Under the pieces are notes generated by a model. That model worked only from the letters and a program-made list of their open reading frames with translations. It was not told where the DNA came from and made no database searches. From Gemmatimonadota bacterium (lineage in GTDB: Bacteria > Gemmatimonadota > Gemmatimonadetes > Longimicrobiales > Gaopeijiaceae), in contig JAJCZZ010000053.1 in NCBI GenBank assembly GCA_029262115.1, positions 62,001 through 126,000 of the forward strand: a stretch of DNA of 64,000 nt, in the 5' to 3' direction. The position numbers and the translations under genes are program-made. Each line of letters starts with the position of its first letter. The stretch's first letter is position 1. Positions 1 to 8,844 of this stretch are shown here, in pieces.

Positions 1-208
1 CGAAGCCTTCCCGCGGGGTGATGTCTCCCTCGAAGCGCGTCAGTCGGTACAGAGCCAGTGCCACAGCGCCCGTGATGAGCGCGGAGATGAAGAACGCCGG
101 AGCATCACCGTCGCCGTAGAACAGGGCGACGACGCCGGGAGCCAGCATGGCGATCGCGACGAACGCCTGAAGCAGGCCCACGACATTGGCGATCTTGCGA
201 AGCGACAT
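1..208 (-). CDS. trkH: Trk potassium uptake protein TrkH, N-terminal fragment
   Basis: The first 69 codons of a membrane protein whose remainder lies beyond the left edge. TrkH is the ion-conducting subunit of the Trk K+ uptake system in the inner membrane. The translation begins MSLRKIANVVGLL and shows a first hydrophobic segment, then LFYGDGDAPAFFISALI and, near the cut, RFEGDITPREGF, matching the start of TrkH/TrkG proteins. Its ATG overlaps the stop codon of the upstream trkA gene (TGATG), so the two are translationally coupled, as expected for the channel subunit and its cytoplasmic regulator. Pore loops cannot be checked here. Confidence 0.85.
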   Translation of the reverse strand, partial: MSLRKIANVVGLLQAFVAIAMLAPGVVALFYGDGDAPAFFISALITGAVALALYRLTRFEGDITPREGF

Positions 209-1551
209 CAGGCGAACAGCGCTTCGATGTCCACGATGGCGTCGGGAAGCGCGAAGACGATGACCTCGTCGCCGGCCTGGATCCGGTCGTTGCCCCTCGG
301 GATGATGATGTCGTCCTTTCGCACGATGGTCCCGATGAGGGCACCTTTCGGGAAGTCCAGGTCCTTGAGCGCCGTCCCGATGATCTTCGCGTCGGCTTCC
401 ACCTTGAACTCGATGGCCTCGGCGTCGATGCCGGACAGGTGCGCGACGGTCATCACCCTGCCGCGGCGCACGTAGCGCAGGATCGCGTTGACCGTGGCCA
501 TTCGAGGCGATACCGCGGCGTCGATCCCGACGCGCGGAACAAGCCGGAGGTATTCGAATTTGTGGATCAGACTGACGACCTTCCGGGCCCCGGCGGTCTT
601 CGCGAGCAGGCTGGACAGGAGGTTGGTTTCGTCGTTGTGTGTTGCCGACAGGTAGCCGTCGACGCCCGATACGCCTTCCATTTCCAGAAGCTCGAGGTCG
701 GTCGCGTCCGCGTGCAGGACCAGCGCCTTCGGAAGGAGTTCCGCCAACTCGACGCACCGCCGCCGGTCCCGGTCCAGGATCGTGACCTCGACGCCGTTTT
801 CCGTCAGCAGTTCGGCCAGGAACTCCCCCTCCGTGCTCCCACCGGCGATCATGACGCGCCGGAGCTCGTACCGATCGTAGCCGGCCATCGGCGGGATGTA
901 CTTCACCTCCGCGGTGGGGGCCAGCATGTAGAGCTGGTCGCCGGCGCGCACGACGGTTTCGCCGTCAGGGATCGTGGTCTCGCCGTCCCGCACGATGGCC
1001 GCGGTCACGTAGTGCCGATCGGCGAACAGGCGACCGAGCTGCGCCATCGATTTGCCCGCCACCTGGGCCCCTTCCTTCACCTGCAGCCCCAGGAGTTGGA
1101 CACGCCCATCGGCGAACTGGGCCACGTCGGTGGCGGCCGCGCTCCGGAGCAACTGGTAGGTCTCCCAGGCGCACTCGCGCTCGGGGTTGATCATCAGGTC
1201 GATGCCCATGTGCTCCCGAGACAGGACGCTGCCCTGGGCGTAGTACTCAGGGTTGGAGATGCGCGCGATCGTGTACTTCACGCCCAGGCGCTTCGCGGCC
1301 AGGCAGGCGATCAGATTGACCTCGTCCCGGCTTGTGACCGCCAGGAGGATGGTCGCGTTCTTCACACCTGCTTGCTCGAGCACCGAGAGCGACGCCCCGT
1401 TGCCCACCACGGTCATGACGTCCAGATGCTGGGCCGCCACGTCCGCGCGTTGCGGGTCGGACTCGATGAGCACCACGTCCTGATTTTCTTCGGAGAGACG
1501 TTTGGAAAGGTGGAACCCCACCTCGCCGGCGCCCACAACCAGAACGTTCAT
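208..1551 (-). CDS. trkA: Trk system potassium uptake regulator TrkA
   Basis: Cytoplasmic NAD(H)-binding regulatory subunit that gates the TrkH channel. About 447 residues, the usual TrkA length, arranged as two RCK units. The first Rossmann fold opens with VVGAGEVGFHL near residue 4 and the second with MIAGGSTEGEF near residue 233; each is followed by a TrkA_C subdomain (about 135-220 and 365-447). I chose the ATG that starts MNVLVVGAGEVG because TrkA proteins begin immediately before the glycine motif; an in-frame ATG ten codons upstream (1581) is possible. Downstream trkH overlaps by one base, giving a trkA-trkH operon reading leftward. Confidence 0.93.
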   Translation of the reverse strand: MNVLVVGAGEVGFHLSKRLSEENQDVVLIESDPQRADVAAQHLDVMTVVGNGASLSVLEQAGVKNATILLAVTSRDEVNLIACLAAKRLGVKYTIARISNPEYYAQGSVLSREHMGIDLMINPERECAWETYQLLRSAAATDVAQFADGRVQLLGLQVKEGAQVAGKSMAQLGRLFADRHYVTAAIVRDGETTIPDGETVVRAGDQLYMLAPTAEVKYIPPMAGYDRYELRRVMIAGGSTEGEFLAELLTENGVEVTILDRDRRRCVELAELLPKALVLHADATDLELLEMEGVSGVDGYLSATHNDETNLLSSLLAKTAGARKVVSLIHKFEYLRLVPRVGIDAAVSPRMATVNAILRYVRRGRVMTVAHLSGIDAEAIEFKVEADAKIIGTALKDLDFPKGALIGTIVRKDDIIIPRGNDRIQAGDEVIVFALPDAIVDIEALFA

Positions 1552-1714
1552 GCGTTCCTGGACAGGGTCGATGACTGGCATGCGGTCGAGCCGACTCTCC
1601 GCTCGAATGCTCCGCCGAAACAGTGTTGAAGGTAGCGTCCGGGCGCAGAAGGTGAAGCGGACACGGCGCCGGTGGGCCGGAGCGGTCAGGCGACTGGCCG
1701 GCGGGAGGCTCCAG

Positions 1715-1737
1715 GACGTTCATGAGACGTTCACAAG
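1715..1737. promoter_or_regulatory. Phased 11-bp direct repeats upstream of the OmpA-like gene
   Basis: GACGTTCA occurs at 1715-1722 and again at 1726-1733, exactly 11 bp (one helical turn) apart, followed by a further GACG at 1737. Such phased direct repeats are typical of OmpR/PhoB-type response regulator sites. They lie about 105 bp upstream of the start at 1838 and about 165 bp upstream of trkA, so either gene could be the target. Function is inferred only from the spacing. Confidence 0.35.
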
Positions 1738-1837
1738 ACGAGACGGAGGTCGCGTGGCACCTCTTCTGCAGTCGCTCGAAACGCCAAGGCGGCCGCGGCT
1801 GACGGCCGATGACCTGGAACTCGAGGGGGGGATGATC

Positions 1838-2515
1838 ATGCGAAAAGCTTTGATTACGAGACGGTCCATCACGAGAGGAGCCACCGTGGTGGCGGCGATC
1901 ACGGCGACGTCGGCGTGCGCGCACGTCGGGCAGGAGGACTTCGACGCGGGAATGGCCGAACTGAGGGCCGAGATCATTCGCGGCGACGAGGACGTGAGCC
2001 GCCGTCTCGGCGGCCGGATCGACTCGGTCGAGGGTCGATTGGCGCAGTTGGAGCAGGAGTTGGCCGCGCTCGAGTCCGAGTTCGACGTGACCGTCGAGAA
2101 GATGGAGACCGCGCTCCGGCTGCACGTGCCCGTGTACTTCGACTTCGACGCTGCGGCACTCGGGCCGGAGGCTCGGGTCGCGCTCGGCCGCTTCGGCGGC
2201 GTCGTGCGAGAGTACTATCCGGAGAGTCTCGTCACGGTGGAGGGCTTCACCGATCCCTCCGGAAGCGCGGAGTACAACCGCCGCCTCGGCCAGCGGCGCG
2301 CGGACGCGGTGCGCGATCACCTCGTCGGTGAGGCCGGCCTCTTCGATGGGCTCGTGCGGGCGGTCAGCTACGGCGAGGACACCCGCCGGCTGGTGATTCC
2401 CGGCGAGACTGGCCCGGGCCAAGCGGGGTGGCAGAACCGCCGCGTGGTGCTGGTCATCGACCACGGCGGGGACGGCCCGCGACCGACCGTCACGCAGGAT
2501 CCGGCGTCGTCGTGA
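1838..2515 (+). CDS. OmpA-family peptidoglycan-associated lipoprotein
   Basis: About 225 residues. An N-terminal signal (MRKALITRR, then a hydrophobic stretch) ends in TATSAC, a slightly atypical lipobox. Residues about 30-95 are charged and heptad-like, probably a coiled coil. The C-terminal OmpA domain (about 105-220) begins PVYFDFDAA and contains VEGFTDPSGSAEYNRRLG followed by QRRADAV, the signature that binds peptidoglycan diaminopimelate. Role: tethering the outer membrane to the wall, like Pal or YiaD proteins. The purine-rich GAGGGGG at 1824-1830 is best spaced for the ATG at 1838; the ATG at 1832 sits too close. Stands alone, divergent from trkA. Confidence 0.82.
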   Translation: MRKALITRRSITRGATVVAAITATSACAHVGQEDFDAGMAELRAEIIRGDEDVSRRLGGRIDSVEGRLAQLEQELAALESEFDVTVEKMETALRLHVPVYFDFDAAALGPEARVALGRFGGVVREYYPESLVTVEGFTDPSGSAEYNRRLGQRRADAVRDHLVGEAGLFDGLVRAVSYGEDTRRLVIPGETGPGQAGWQNRRVVLVIDHGGDGPRPTVTQDPASS

Positions 2516-2642
2516 GCGAGGGCGCGAAGGGGGCGAGTGGGCGGAGCGTGGAGGGGTGGGACGGCCCAGAAGCGTCGACCTCAGGGAGGCGCGGGCCCGT
2601 CGGCCCTGTGGCGCGCGGCCCGGCCGTGTATCTTAGCCCGAC

Positions 2643-2716
2643 GGGCCCGTAGCTCAGTTGGTTAGAGCACGCGACTCATAATCGCTAGGTCCTGGGTTCG
2701 AGCCCCAGCGGGCCCA
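2643..2716 (+). tRNA. tRNA with CAU anticodon, probably tRNA-Ile2 (lysidine-modified)
   Basis: A 74-base cloverleaf: acceptor stem GGGCCCG (2643-2649) pairs with CGGGCCC (2709-2715), discriminator A2716, D-loop GCTCAGTTGGTTAGAGC, T-loop GGTTCGAGCC. The anticodon loop CTCATAA gives CAU. The anticodon stem GCGA/TCGC and acceptor C4, C5 resemble the lysidine-modified tRNA-Ile2 of other bacteria rather than elongator tRNA-Met, but Met cannot be excluded. CCA is not encoded. A TATCTT element at 2629-2634 could be the -10 box. Confidence 0.93.
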
Positions 2717-2719
2717 CTC

Positions 2720-2775
2720 GGCCGAGACGTTTTCGGCCACTCGGGAAGGGGGCGTCCGGCGACAGCCGGGCGCCC
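2720..2775 (+). terminator. Two stem-loops after the tRNA gene
   Basis: A 6-bp stem (2720-2725 with 2733-2738) is followed by a long stem, GGGCGTCCGGC (2750-2760) with GCCGGGCGCCC (2765-2775), 11 bp with one G-T pair around a GACA loop. There is no T-tract, so this could be a GC-type terminator or processing signal for the tRNA, or a leader structure for the gene starting at 2812. Confidence 0.45.
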
Positions 2776-2811
2776 TCGTCGCTCTCGCGAAACCACGTCT
2801 CCGGAGCCGCC

Positions 2812-4488
2812 ATGACCCCCCGCCTTCCGTCCCAGATCGCCGCCTTGGCCGTCCTGGCCGTCGCGTGCCTCGTGCCGCCCACGCCCGCAGCCGCCCAGTC
2901 GGAGTGGGAGGACCTCACCACGCTGTTCCGCGAATGGCGGGACTTCGAGCGCCCCGCGTTCCGAAACGGCGTCCCCGACTACACGTCGGCGGCCATGGCG
3001 CGCCAGCACCGCGAGCTTCGGTCCTGGAAGGAGCGCCTGTGGCGCTTCGACATCGAGGACTGGCCCGTGGAGCGCCAGATCGACTGGCATCTGGTCCGTG
3101 CGGAGATGAACGGTCTCGACTTCGATCACGTGGTGCGGAAGCCGTGGGCTCGGGATCCCGCCTTCTACGTCATGATGTACCCGTCCGAGAGCGATGTCCC
3201 GGCACACGAGGGCGCGGTCATCCACGGGTGGATCGACAGCTGGACGTACCCGCGTCCGCTCTCCCGAGCGGACGCGGCGGAGTTGGCCGACCGGATCGGC
3301 GCGATTCCGGCTGTGCTCGACCAGGCGCGTCGGAATCTGGCGGGAAGCAACGCGAGGGATCTGTGGGAGGCGGGCATCCGCTCGTTTCGCGGGCAGGCCG
3401 CGGACCTCCGAGCGTTCGGCAGGGAGGAGGCGGGCGTGAGTCGAGACCTCGACGGGGCAATCGAGCGGGCCGCACGGGCCAGCGACGACTTCCGGGGCTG
3501 GATCGAGGCCGAGCTGCCGGGAAAAACGGGAGCGTCGGGCGTGGGGCCCGATGCCTACACGTGGTATCTCCAGAACGTCCACCTCGTACCGTACGGGTGG
3601 AGCGAGCAGGTGACGCTCATGCGGCGGGAGCTCTCCCGCGCCCACGCCTCGCTCCGGCTGGAGGAGAACCGGAACCGGCATCTCCCTGAACTCCAGCGGA
3701 TTTCGTCGCCCGAGGAGTACGATCGCCGGCTGAACGAATCCGTCGACCGGTACATGCGCTTCCTCGCGGAAGAGGAAATCGAGACGGTCGAGGAGTGGAT
3801 GGACGCCGCGCTCCGTGCCGTGAACGGATCGTACACGCCGGCCGAGCCCGGCGAGATCCGCAACTTCTTCAGCGAGGTGATCTACCGGGACCCCGACGCC
3901 TTCCGGCCGCACATGCACCACTGGTTGGAGTTGGCCCGCATGCGTGAGGCGCCACACGCGAGCCCGGTCCGGGCCGTTCCGTCGCTCTACAACATCTTCG
4001 ACGCGCGTTCCGAGGGTTTGGCCACCGGGGTCGAGGAGATGTTCATGCACCTCGGCCTGCTCGACGACAACTCGCCCCGGGCTCGCGAACTCGTGTGGAT
4101 CATGCTCGCGCAGCGGGCCGCGCGCGCCCTGTCCGGCCTCATGTTGCATGGCAACGAGTTCGCGATGGAGGAAGCGGTCGAGCACGCGGGACGGTGGACG
4201 CCCCGCGGGTGGCTGCCGGACGGCGCGCTCGTGCGCAACGAGCAGCACCTCTATCTCCGCCAGCCCGGGTATGGCACCAGCTACGTGACCGGCAAGATCC
4301 AGATCGAGGAGCTCCTGGCCGAGGAGGCGATCGAACGAGGCGACGCCTTCACCATCCGGGACTTCTTCGACGACTTCTACTCGGCGGGCGTCATTCCAAC
4401 GGTCTTGGTGCGCTGGGAGATGACGGGGCTGAAGCACCCGATCCTCGAGGTGGGCGGGCCGCAGGAGGTTCCGGTCGGGCTGCGCTAG
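2812..4488 (+). CDS. Secreted DUF885-family protein lacking the HExxH motif
   Basis: 558 residues with a signal peptide (MTPRLPSQ, hydrophobic core, cleavage near PAAAQ). The C-terminal third follows the DUF885 plan: EGLATGVEEMFMHLGL in place of the EGWALYxE block, then an RAAR-like segment, YLRQPGYGTSYVTGKIQ and the FFDDFYSAGVIPTVLV block. DUF885 proteins belong to the metallopeptidase superfamily and normally carry an HExxH zinc motif ahead of the EGWA block; here that position reads HASPVRAVPSLYNIF and no HExxH exists anywhere in the protein. It may be a non-catalytic relative or may bind metal differently. Single gene after the tRNA. Confidence 0.7.
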   Translation: MTPRLPSQIAALAVLAVACLVPPTPAAAQSEWEDLTTLFREWRDFERPAFRNGVPDYTSAAMARQHRELRSWKERLWRFDIEDWPVERQIDWHLVRAEMNGLDFDHVVRKPWARDPAFYVMMYPSESDVPAHEGAVIHGWIDSWTYPRPLSRADAAELADRIGAIPAVLDQARRNLAGSNARDLWEAGIRSFRGQAADLRAFGREEAGVSRDLDGAIERAARASDDFRGWIEAELPGKTGASGVGPDAYTWYLQNVHLVPYGWSEQVTLMRRELSRAHASLRLEENRNRHLPELQRISSPEEYDRRLNESVDRYMRFLAEEEIETVEEWMDAALRAVNGSYTPAEPGEIRNFFSEVIYRDPDAFRPHMHHWLELARMREAPHASPVRAVPSLYNIFDARSEGLATGVEEMFMHLGLLDDNSPRARELVWIMLAQRAARALSGLMLHGNEFAMEEAVEHAGRWTPRGWLPDGALVRNEQHLYLRQPGYGTSYVTGKIQIEELLAEEAIERGDAFTIRDFFDDFYSAGVIPTVLVRWEMTGLKHPILEVGGPQEVPVGLR

Positions 4489-4513
4489 GGCGGCGGGGGC
4501 GGTGGCGAGGAGT

Positions 4514-4531
4514 GCCGCGCTGAAGCGCGGC
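4514..4531. terminator. Stem-loop between the DUF885 and VWA genes
   Basis: GCCGCGC (4514-4520), loop TGAA, GCGCGGC (4525-4531): a perfect 7-bp stem 26 bp after the stop codon. No T-tract follows; weak candidate terminator. Confidence 0.3.
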
Positions 4532-4628
4532 GTGCGCTCGGCCCGCTGTGCAGCCGACCCGCGTTGGATCGTCATCCTGGGCAAGGAGGCCCACACGCGA
4601 GGCCTCTCCCGCCGCAGGAGATACGATC

Positions 4629-6590
4629 ATGACCTTTCGCGCCTACGCACTCGTCCTGGCTACCGCCGGGTCGGTCGGTCTGCCCCCCGCCGTCGAAGCA
4701 CCGAACTCGAGCGGAGTTCGGGCACCGTCCCTCGTCGGCACCGTCACCGACGTGGCCAGTGGCGTCGCGCTGGCTGGCGCCCAGCTTTCGGTGGAGGGCT
4801 CGTCGGCCGGGTCGCTCACCGACGCGGCGGGCGCCTTCGAAATCCTGTTCCAGGATGGATGGGTGGGCCGTGAAGTGGAGGTGGTGGCGAGGCTCATCGG
4901 CTACTCGGAGGCGCGACGTACGGTGGCGCTCACGGCGGGTGAAAACCGGGTGTCGTTCGCGCTCGCCTCCCAGGCCATGAAGCTCGACGCGATCGGCGTG
5001 ACCGGGGGCGTCGCGGCGGAGGCGACGGGCGGAATCAGGCTGCGGGGGTCGCCCACGCCGGTTGCATTCGGCGGCATCGATGCGCGACGCACCCTCGGGC
5101 CGGTGGCGTCGCCCCCCTCTCCGTACGCAAACGGCGACAACCGCGAGCAGTATGCCTACCTGGAGGAGAACGACTTCCGATCGACCGTGTCCGAGCCGCT
5201 CTCGACGTTCTCCATCGATGTCGATCGGGCCTCCTACGCGAACGTCCGCCGCTTCCTCCGGGACGGACACCGGCCCCCGGTCGACGCCGTCCGGATCGAG
5301 GAGCTGATCAACTACTTCCCCTACTCGGATCCCGCGCCCCGGGGCACCGAAGGCGCGCCCTTCGCGATCCGGACCGAGGTGGGACCGGCCCCGTGGCAGC
5401 CCGCCCATCGGTTGGTTCGGGTGGCGTTGAAGGCTCGCGACGTCGCGCTCGACGAACTGCCTCCGAGCAACCTCGTGTTCCTCCTCGATGTGTCGGGATC
5501 GATGGCCTTCCCGGACAAGTTGCCGCTCGTCAAGAGCGCCCTCCACATGCTGGTGGAGCGGCTTCGTCCGGAGGACCGGGTGGCCATCACCGTCTACGCA
5601 GGGGCCGCCGGGCTCGTGCTGCCGTCCACGCCGGGCTCGGACAAGGAGGCCATCCTCGGTGCCATCGATCGGCTGGAGGCCGGGGGATCGACCGCCGGGG
5701 GCGCGGGGCTGGAGCTCGCCTACCGCGTGGCGCGCGAGAACTATCTCCCGAACGGAAACAACCGCGTCATCCTCGCCACGGACGGCGACTTCAACGTGGG
5801 GGCGTCGAGTGACTCCGAGATGATCCGCCTGATCGAAGAGAAGCGGGAGCAGGGCACGTTCCTGACCGTGCTCGGCTTCGGCACCGGCAATCTCCAGGAC
5901 GCGAAGATGGAGCAGATCGCCGACCACGGGAACGGCTCGTACGCGTACATCGACAGCCGGTTGGAGGCCCGCAAGGCGCTCGTGCACGAGATGGGCGGGA
6001 CGCTCCTGACCCTGGCCAAGGACGTGAAGATCCAGGTCGAGTTCAACCCAGCCCGCGTGGCGGCGTACCGCCTCATCGGGTACGAGAATCGTTTGATGGC
6101 GAACCAGGACTTCGCCGACGACACCAAAGACGCGGGCGAACTGGGCGCCGGCCACTCGGTGGTTGCGCTGTACGAGGTCGTGCCGGTGGGCGTGGAGAGC
6201 CCGGTTCTGGCCTCGGACGACCTCCGCTACCAGGAGGTCCGACCCGTGTCGGGCGAGGCGGCAAGCTCGGAGTTGCTGTACGTGAAACTCCGCTACAAGG
6301 AGCCGAAGGGCACACGGAGTCGGTTGATCGAGCGTGCGGTCGCGGACGTCGACGAGCGACGGGACGTCCGAAGCCTCGACGATGCGTCCACCGACTTCCG
6401 CTTCTCTGCCGCGGTCGCCGCGTGGGGAATGCTGCTGCGCGAATCGGAGCACTGCGGAGACATGACCTTCGCGGACGTGATGACGCTGGCGCGTGGGGCG
6501 CTCGGCGACGATCCCGGGGGATACCGGGCCGAGTTCCTCGGCCTGGTCGCGTCGTCGCTCGCGCTGGACGTGGAGAGCGACGAGCGGTAG
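4629..6590 (+). CDS. VWA-domain (YfbK-like) protein with N-terminal carboxypeptidase-regulatory domain
   Basis: 653 residues. The start at 4629 is set by AGGAG at 4616-4620 and gives an export signal (MTFRAYALVLATAGSVG). Residues about 38-115 form a CarboxypepD_reg-like beta-sandwich (LVGTVTDVASGVALAGAQLSV, the type seen at the front of TonB receptors). Residues about 170-270 match the von Willebrand N-terminal region of E. coli YfbK (FSIDVDRASYANVRRFL). The VWA domain (about 280-450) has an intact MIDAS start, DVSGSM, plus TDGDFNVG; a DUF3520-like tail follows. Such proteins are thought to be metal-dependent adhesion or scaffold modules at the envelope; substrate unknown. Confidence 0.85.
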   Translation: MTFRAYALVLATAGSVGLPPAVEAPNSSGVRAPSLVGTVTDVASGVALAGAQLSVEGSSAGSLTDAAGAFEILFQDGWVGREVEVVARLIGYSEARRTVALTAGENRVSFALASQAMKLDAIGVTGGVAAEATGGIRLRGSPTPVAFGGIDARRTLGPVASPPSPYANGDNREQYAYLEENDFRSTVSEPLSTFSIDVDRASYANVRRFLRDGHRPPVDAVRIEELINYFPYSDPAPRGTEGAPFAIRTEVGPAPWQPAHRLVRVALKARDVALDELPPSNLVFLLDVSGSMAFPDKLPLVKSALHMLVERLRPEDRVAITVYAGAAGLVLPSTPGSDKEAILGAIDRLEAGGSTAGGAGLELAYRVARENYLPNGNNRVILATDGDFNVGASSDSEMIRLIEEKREQGTFLTVLGFGTGNLQDAKMEQIADHGNGSYAYIDSRLEARKALVHEMGGTLLTLAKDVKIQVEFNPARVAAYRLIGYENRLMANQDFADDTKDAGELGAGHSVVALYEVVPVGVESPVLASDDLRYQEVRPVSGEAASSELLYVKLRYKEPKGTRSRLIERAVADVDERRDVRSLDDASTDFRFSAAVAAWGMLLRESEHCGDMTFADVMTLARGALGDDPGGYRAEFLGLVASSLALDVESDER

Positions 6591-6602
6591 GACGGACGCG
6601 CC

Positions 6603-8378
6603 TCAGTCGGCCGGCGGCGGCACGTAGAGTTCGACCCCTTCTACGGAGCCGTCGTCGGCCAGCGAGCGCACGTGGACTTTCGCGCCGCCCAGGTCGATGC
6701 CCCGTCCGACCCGGAGCCCCGGCCCGAGCCGCCGTGTGAGTTCCTCCGCGACGGTTCGGTCGGCAAGGGCGTCGGGGACGACCACGCCGTAGAAGTCCTC
6801 CAGGTCGCGTAACCGTGTATCTCTCGGAAGCGGAAATGTGGTGCGCGAACCGCTCGGGTCCCTCTCTGCAGATACGACCGCATGGGCGTCGGCGGCGACC
6901 GCCGTACCCTCGGTCGTCACCTCGAGCCGTCGCGGCCCGAAGACCCGATCGACCTGATCCCGCGCGGCGGTGATGACCACGAACACGTGATCTCCGGGTT
7001 GGATCACGGTCGAGCCCCGGGGCGGAATGACCGAAGAGCCTCGGGCGATCATGGCCACGACCGCGGTGTCGGGAAGGGCCAGATCACGGACGAGTCTGCC
7101 CGCCGCGCTCGAGTCCGGCGGGATCCCGTACTCGACGATGTCGCCGTTGACGTCCTGGAGGGAGCTGATCTCCAACTCCACCAGGGGCGCCGGGGGACGC
7201 GACCGTTGAAGCCCCAGCACCCGCGCCACAAGGGGCAGGCTCCACCCCTGGGTGATCGCGGACAGGATGACCACGAAGAACGTCAGGTCGAACAGCAGGG
7301 GCGCGCGGGACACCCCGAAGAGTAGGGGATAGATGGCCAGGACGATCGGGACCGCACCGCGCAGCCCTGCCCAGGACAGGAAAAGCCGTTCCCGCCAACT
7401 GAAGCCGAAGGGTGCCAGCGCTACGGAGACGGCGCCCGGTCGGGCCACCAGGACGAGCGTGCCGGCAATCAGGAGTCCCGGGCCGGCCACATCGACCAGG
7501 CGCGACGGGAACGACAGGAGGCCGAGCATCAGGAACAGGCTGATCTGGGCCAACCATGCGGCGCCGTCGTGGAACAGGAGGATACCGCGCCGGAACACGA
7601 GCGGGCGGGAGCCCACGATGACGCCCGCCAGGTAGACCGAGAGAAATCCGCTCCCTCCCGCAGTCGCCGCCGCGCCGTAGGCGAGGAGGCCGACAGATGT
7701 CGTGAAGACCGGGTAGAGCCCTGCGGCGGAGAGGCGGAGGCGCCCGAGCGCCCATGACGACGCCCGCCCGACCATCCACCCGACGGCGCCCCCGACCACG
7801 ACTTGCCGCACCAGCAGCAGCGCCCCGCCCGCGACGCCGAGGCCCTCCTGGAGCGCCATCACCACGGCCAGCACCAGGAAGACCGCCATCGGGTCGTTCA
7901 TGCCGCTCTCCACCTCGAGGGTGGAGGAGACGCGCTCGTCCACGTCCACACCGCTCGAGCGCATGACGCTGAACACGGCGGCCGCGTCCGTCGACCCGAC
8001 GATGGCGCCCAGAAGCAGGCCGTGGAGGGGCGGGAGGTCGAGGAGCAGAATGGCCGCTCCACCCGTGATGGCGGCGGTCAACGCCACGCCCAGCGTCGCG
8101 AGCGAGAGCGCGGGCGCCAGAACCGCACGCACCGACGATACGGAGGTCCGCAGTCCGCCGTCGAAGAGGATGATGGCCAGCGCCGCGGTGCCGACCGCGT
8201 GCGCCAGGGCGTAGTCCTCGAAGGCGATCCCACCGAGGCCCTCGGAGCCGGCCACCATGCCGACCGCAATGAACAGCACGAGCACGGGTAAGCCCACTCG
8301 TGCGGAGAAGCGCGACGACGCGATTCCGAGCAGTACGAGAAGCGGGCCGATCAGCAGGAGGCGATCGATGGCGAACAA
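6603..8378 (-). CDS. K+(Na+)/H+ antiporter of the NhaP2/CvrA type
   Basis: 591 residues. Residues 1-390 are a CPA1-type membrane antiporter of about 12-13 helices, with LFDGGLRTS in an early helix and STDAAAVFSVM and ESGMNDPMAVFLV as the transport-core motifs containing the conserved Asp residues. A TrkA_C (RCK_C) ligand domain follows (about 395-480; ending GDHVFVVIT), then a CorC/HlyC-like domain to the end. That three-part order is typical of NhaP2 (YcgO), which expels K+ in exchange for protons. With trkAH at the left edge it suggests K+ balance is handled in this neighbourhood. Forms an operon with the release-factor-like gene 5 bp upstream. Confidence 0.9.
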   Translation of the reverse strand: MFAIDRLLLIGPLLVLLGIASSRFSARVGLPVLVLFIAVGMVAGSEGLGGIAFEDYALAHAVGTAALAIILFDGGLRTSVSSVRAVLAPALSLATLGVALTAAITGGAAILLLDLPPLHGLLLGAIVGSTDAAAVFSVMRSSGVDVDERVSSTLEVESGMNDPMAVFLVLAVVMALQEGLGVAGGALLLVRQVVVGGAVGWMVGRASSWALGRLRLSAAGLYPVFTTSVGLLAYGAAATAGGSGFLSVYLAGVIVGSRPLVFRRGILLFHDGAAWLAQISLFLMLGLLSFPSRLVDVAGPGLLIAGTLVLVARPGAVSVALAPFGFSWRERLFLSWAGLRGAVPIVLAIYPLLFGVSRAPLLFDLTFFVVILSAITQGWSLPLVARVLGLQRSRPPAPLVELEISSLQDVNGDIVEYGIPPDSSAAGRLVRDLALPDTAVVAMIARGSSVIPPRGSTVIQPGDHVFVVITAARDQVDRVFGPRRLEVTTEGTAVAADAHAVVSAERDPSGSRTTFPLPRDTRLRDLEDFYGVVVPDALADRTVAEELTRRLGPGLRVGRGIDLGGAKVHVRSLADDGSVEGVELYVPPPAD

Positions 8379-8383
8379 TAGGG

Positions 8384-8740
8384 TCAGTCGTCCCTGCGGG
8401 GGGGTCGTCGCATTCTCTTCTTGTCGGACCGCCGTCGCTTACCCTCCAGCCGCTTCTTTCGCTCACGCTTGGGCACGCGGGTCGGGATGCGCGACCGGCG
8501 AGGCCGGTTCAGCTCGATCAGCTTCTCTCGAAGCCGAAGCAGCGCCAGGGCCCGGTTTCGGTGCTGGCTGCGTTCGTCCCGGGCTGTCACGGTAATGCCG
8601 GTCGGTTCGTGTACCAGACGGACCCCCGACTCGGTGGTGTTCTGGTGCTGCCCGCCGGGGCCTCCTGCCCGGAACGTATCCACACGGCATTGGGCGAGCA
8701 GAGCCGCGTCGTCCTCGGGCACCGGTACGTGGGATGACAT
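8384..8740 (-). CDS. Release-factor-like protein with GGQ motif (RF rescue family)
   Basis: 118 residues from the ATG at 8740 ([11 protein letters not shown]). The catalytic class I release-factor domain is present, with [12 protein letters not shown] carrying GGQ, then [19 protein letters not shown] and RSQHRN. There are no codon-recognition domains, and the tail is very basic (KRERKK, then [11 protein letters not shown]), which in ArfB-type proteins reaches into the empty mRNA channel. Likely role: hydrolysis of peptidyl-tRNA on stalled ribosomes. The sequence after GGQ is closer to RF1/RF2 and C12orf65-like proteins than to classical ArfB, so I leave the symbol blank. Confidence 0.82.
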   Translation of the reverse strand: MSSHVPVPEDDAALLAQCRVDTFRAGGPGGQHQNTTESGVRLVHEPTGITVTARDERSQHRNRALALLRLREKLIELNRPRRSRIPTRVPKRERKKRLEGKRRRSDKKRMRRPPRRDD

Positions 8741-8844
8741 GTCGAAATGTAAAGGTCTATGGCACTTCGCCAGCATGGAGGGTACTCTACGCCGCACCTG
8801 CCCGGGCGCGCCCCTCGGCCGTCCGCCCGTCCACACCCCGGTCC

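Noticed and set aside
439-1629. Open frame opposite trkA
   Set aside because: Composition typical of a reverse-complement shadow; TrkA is certain on the minus strand.
2750-2775. Riboswitch or T-box before the DUF885 gene
   Set aside because: Only a simple hairpin is visible; no conserved T-box or aptamer core.
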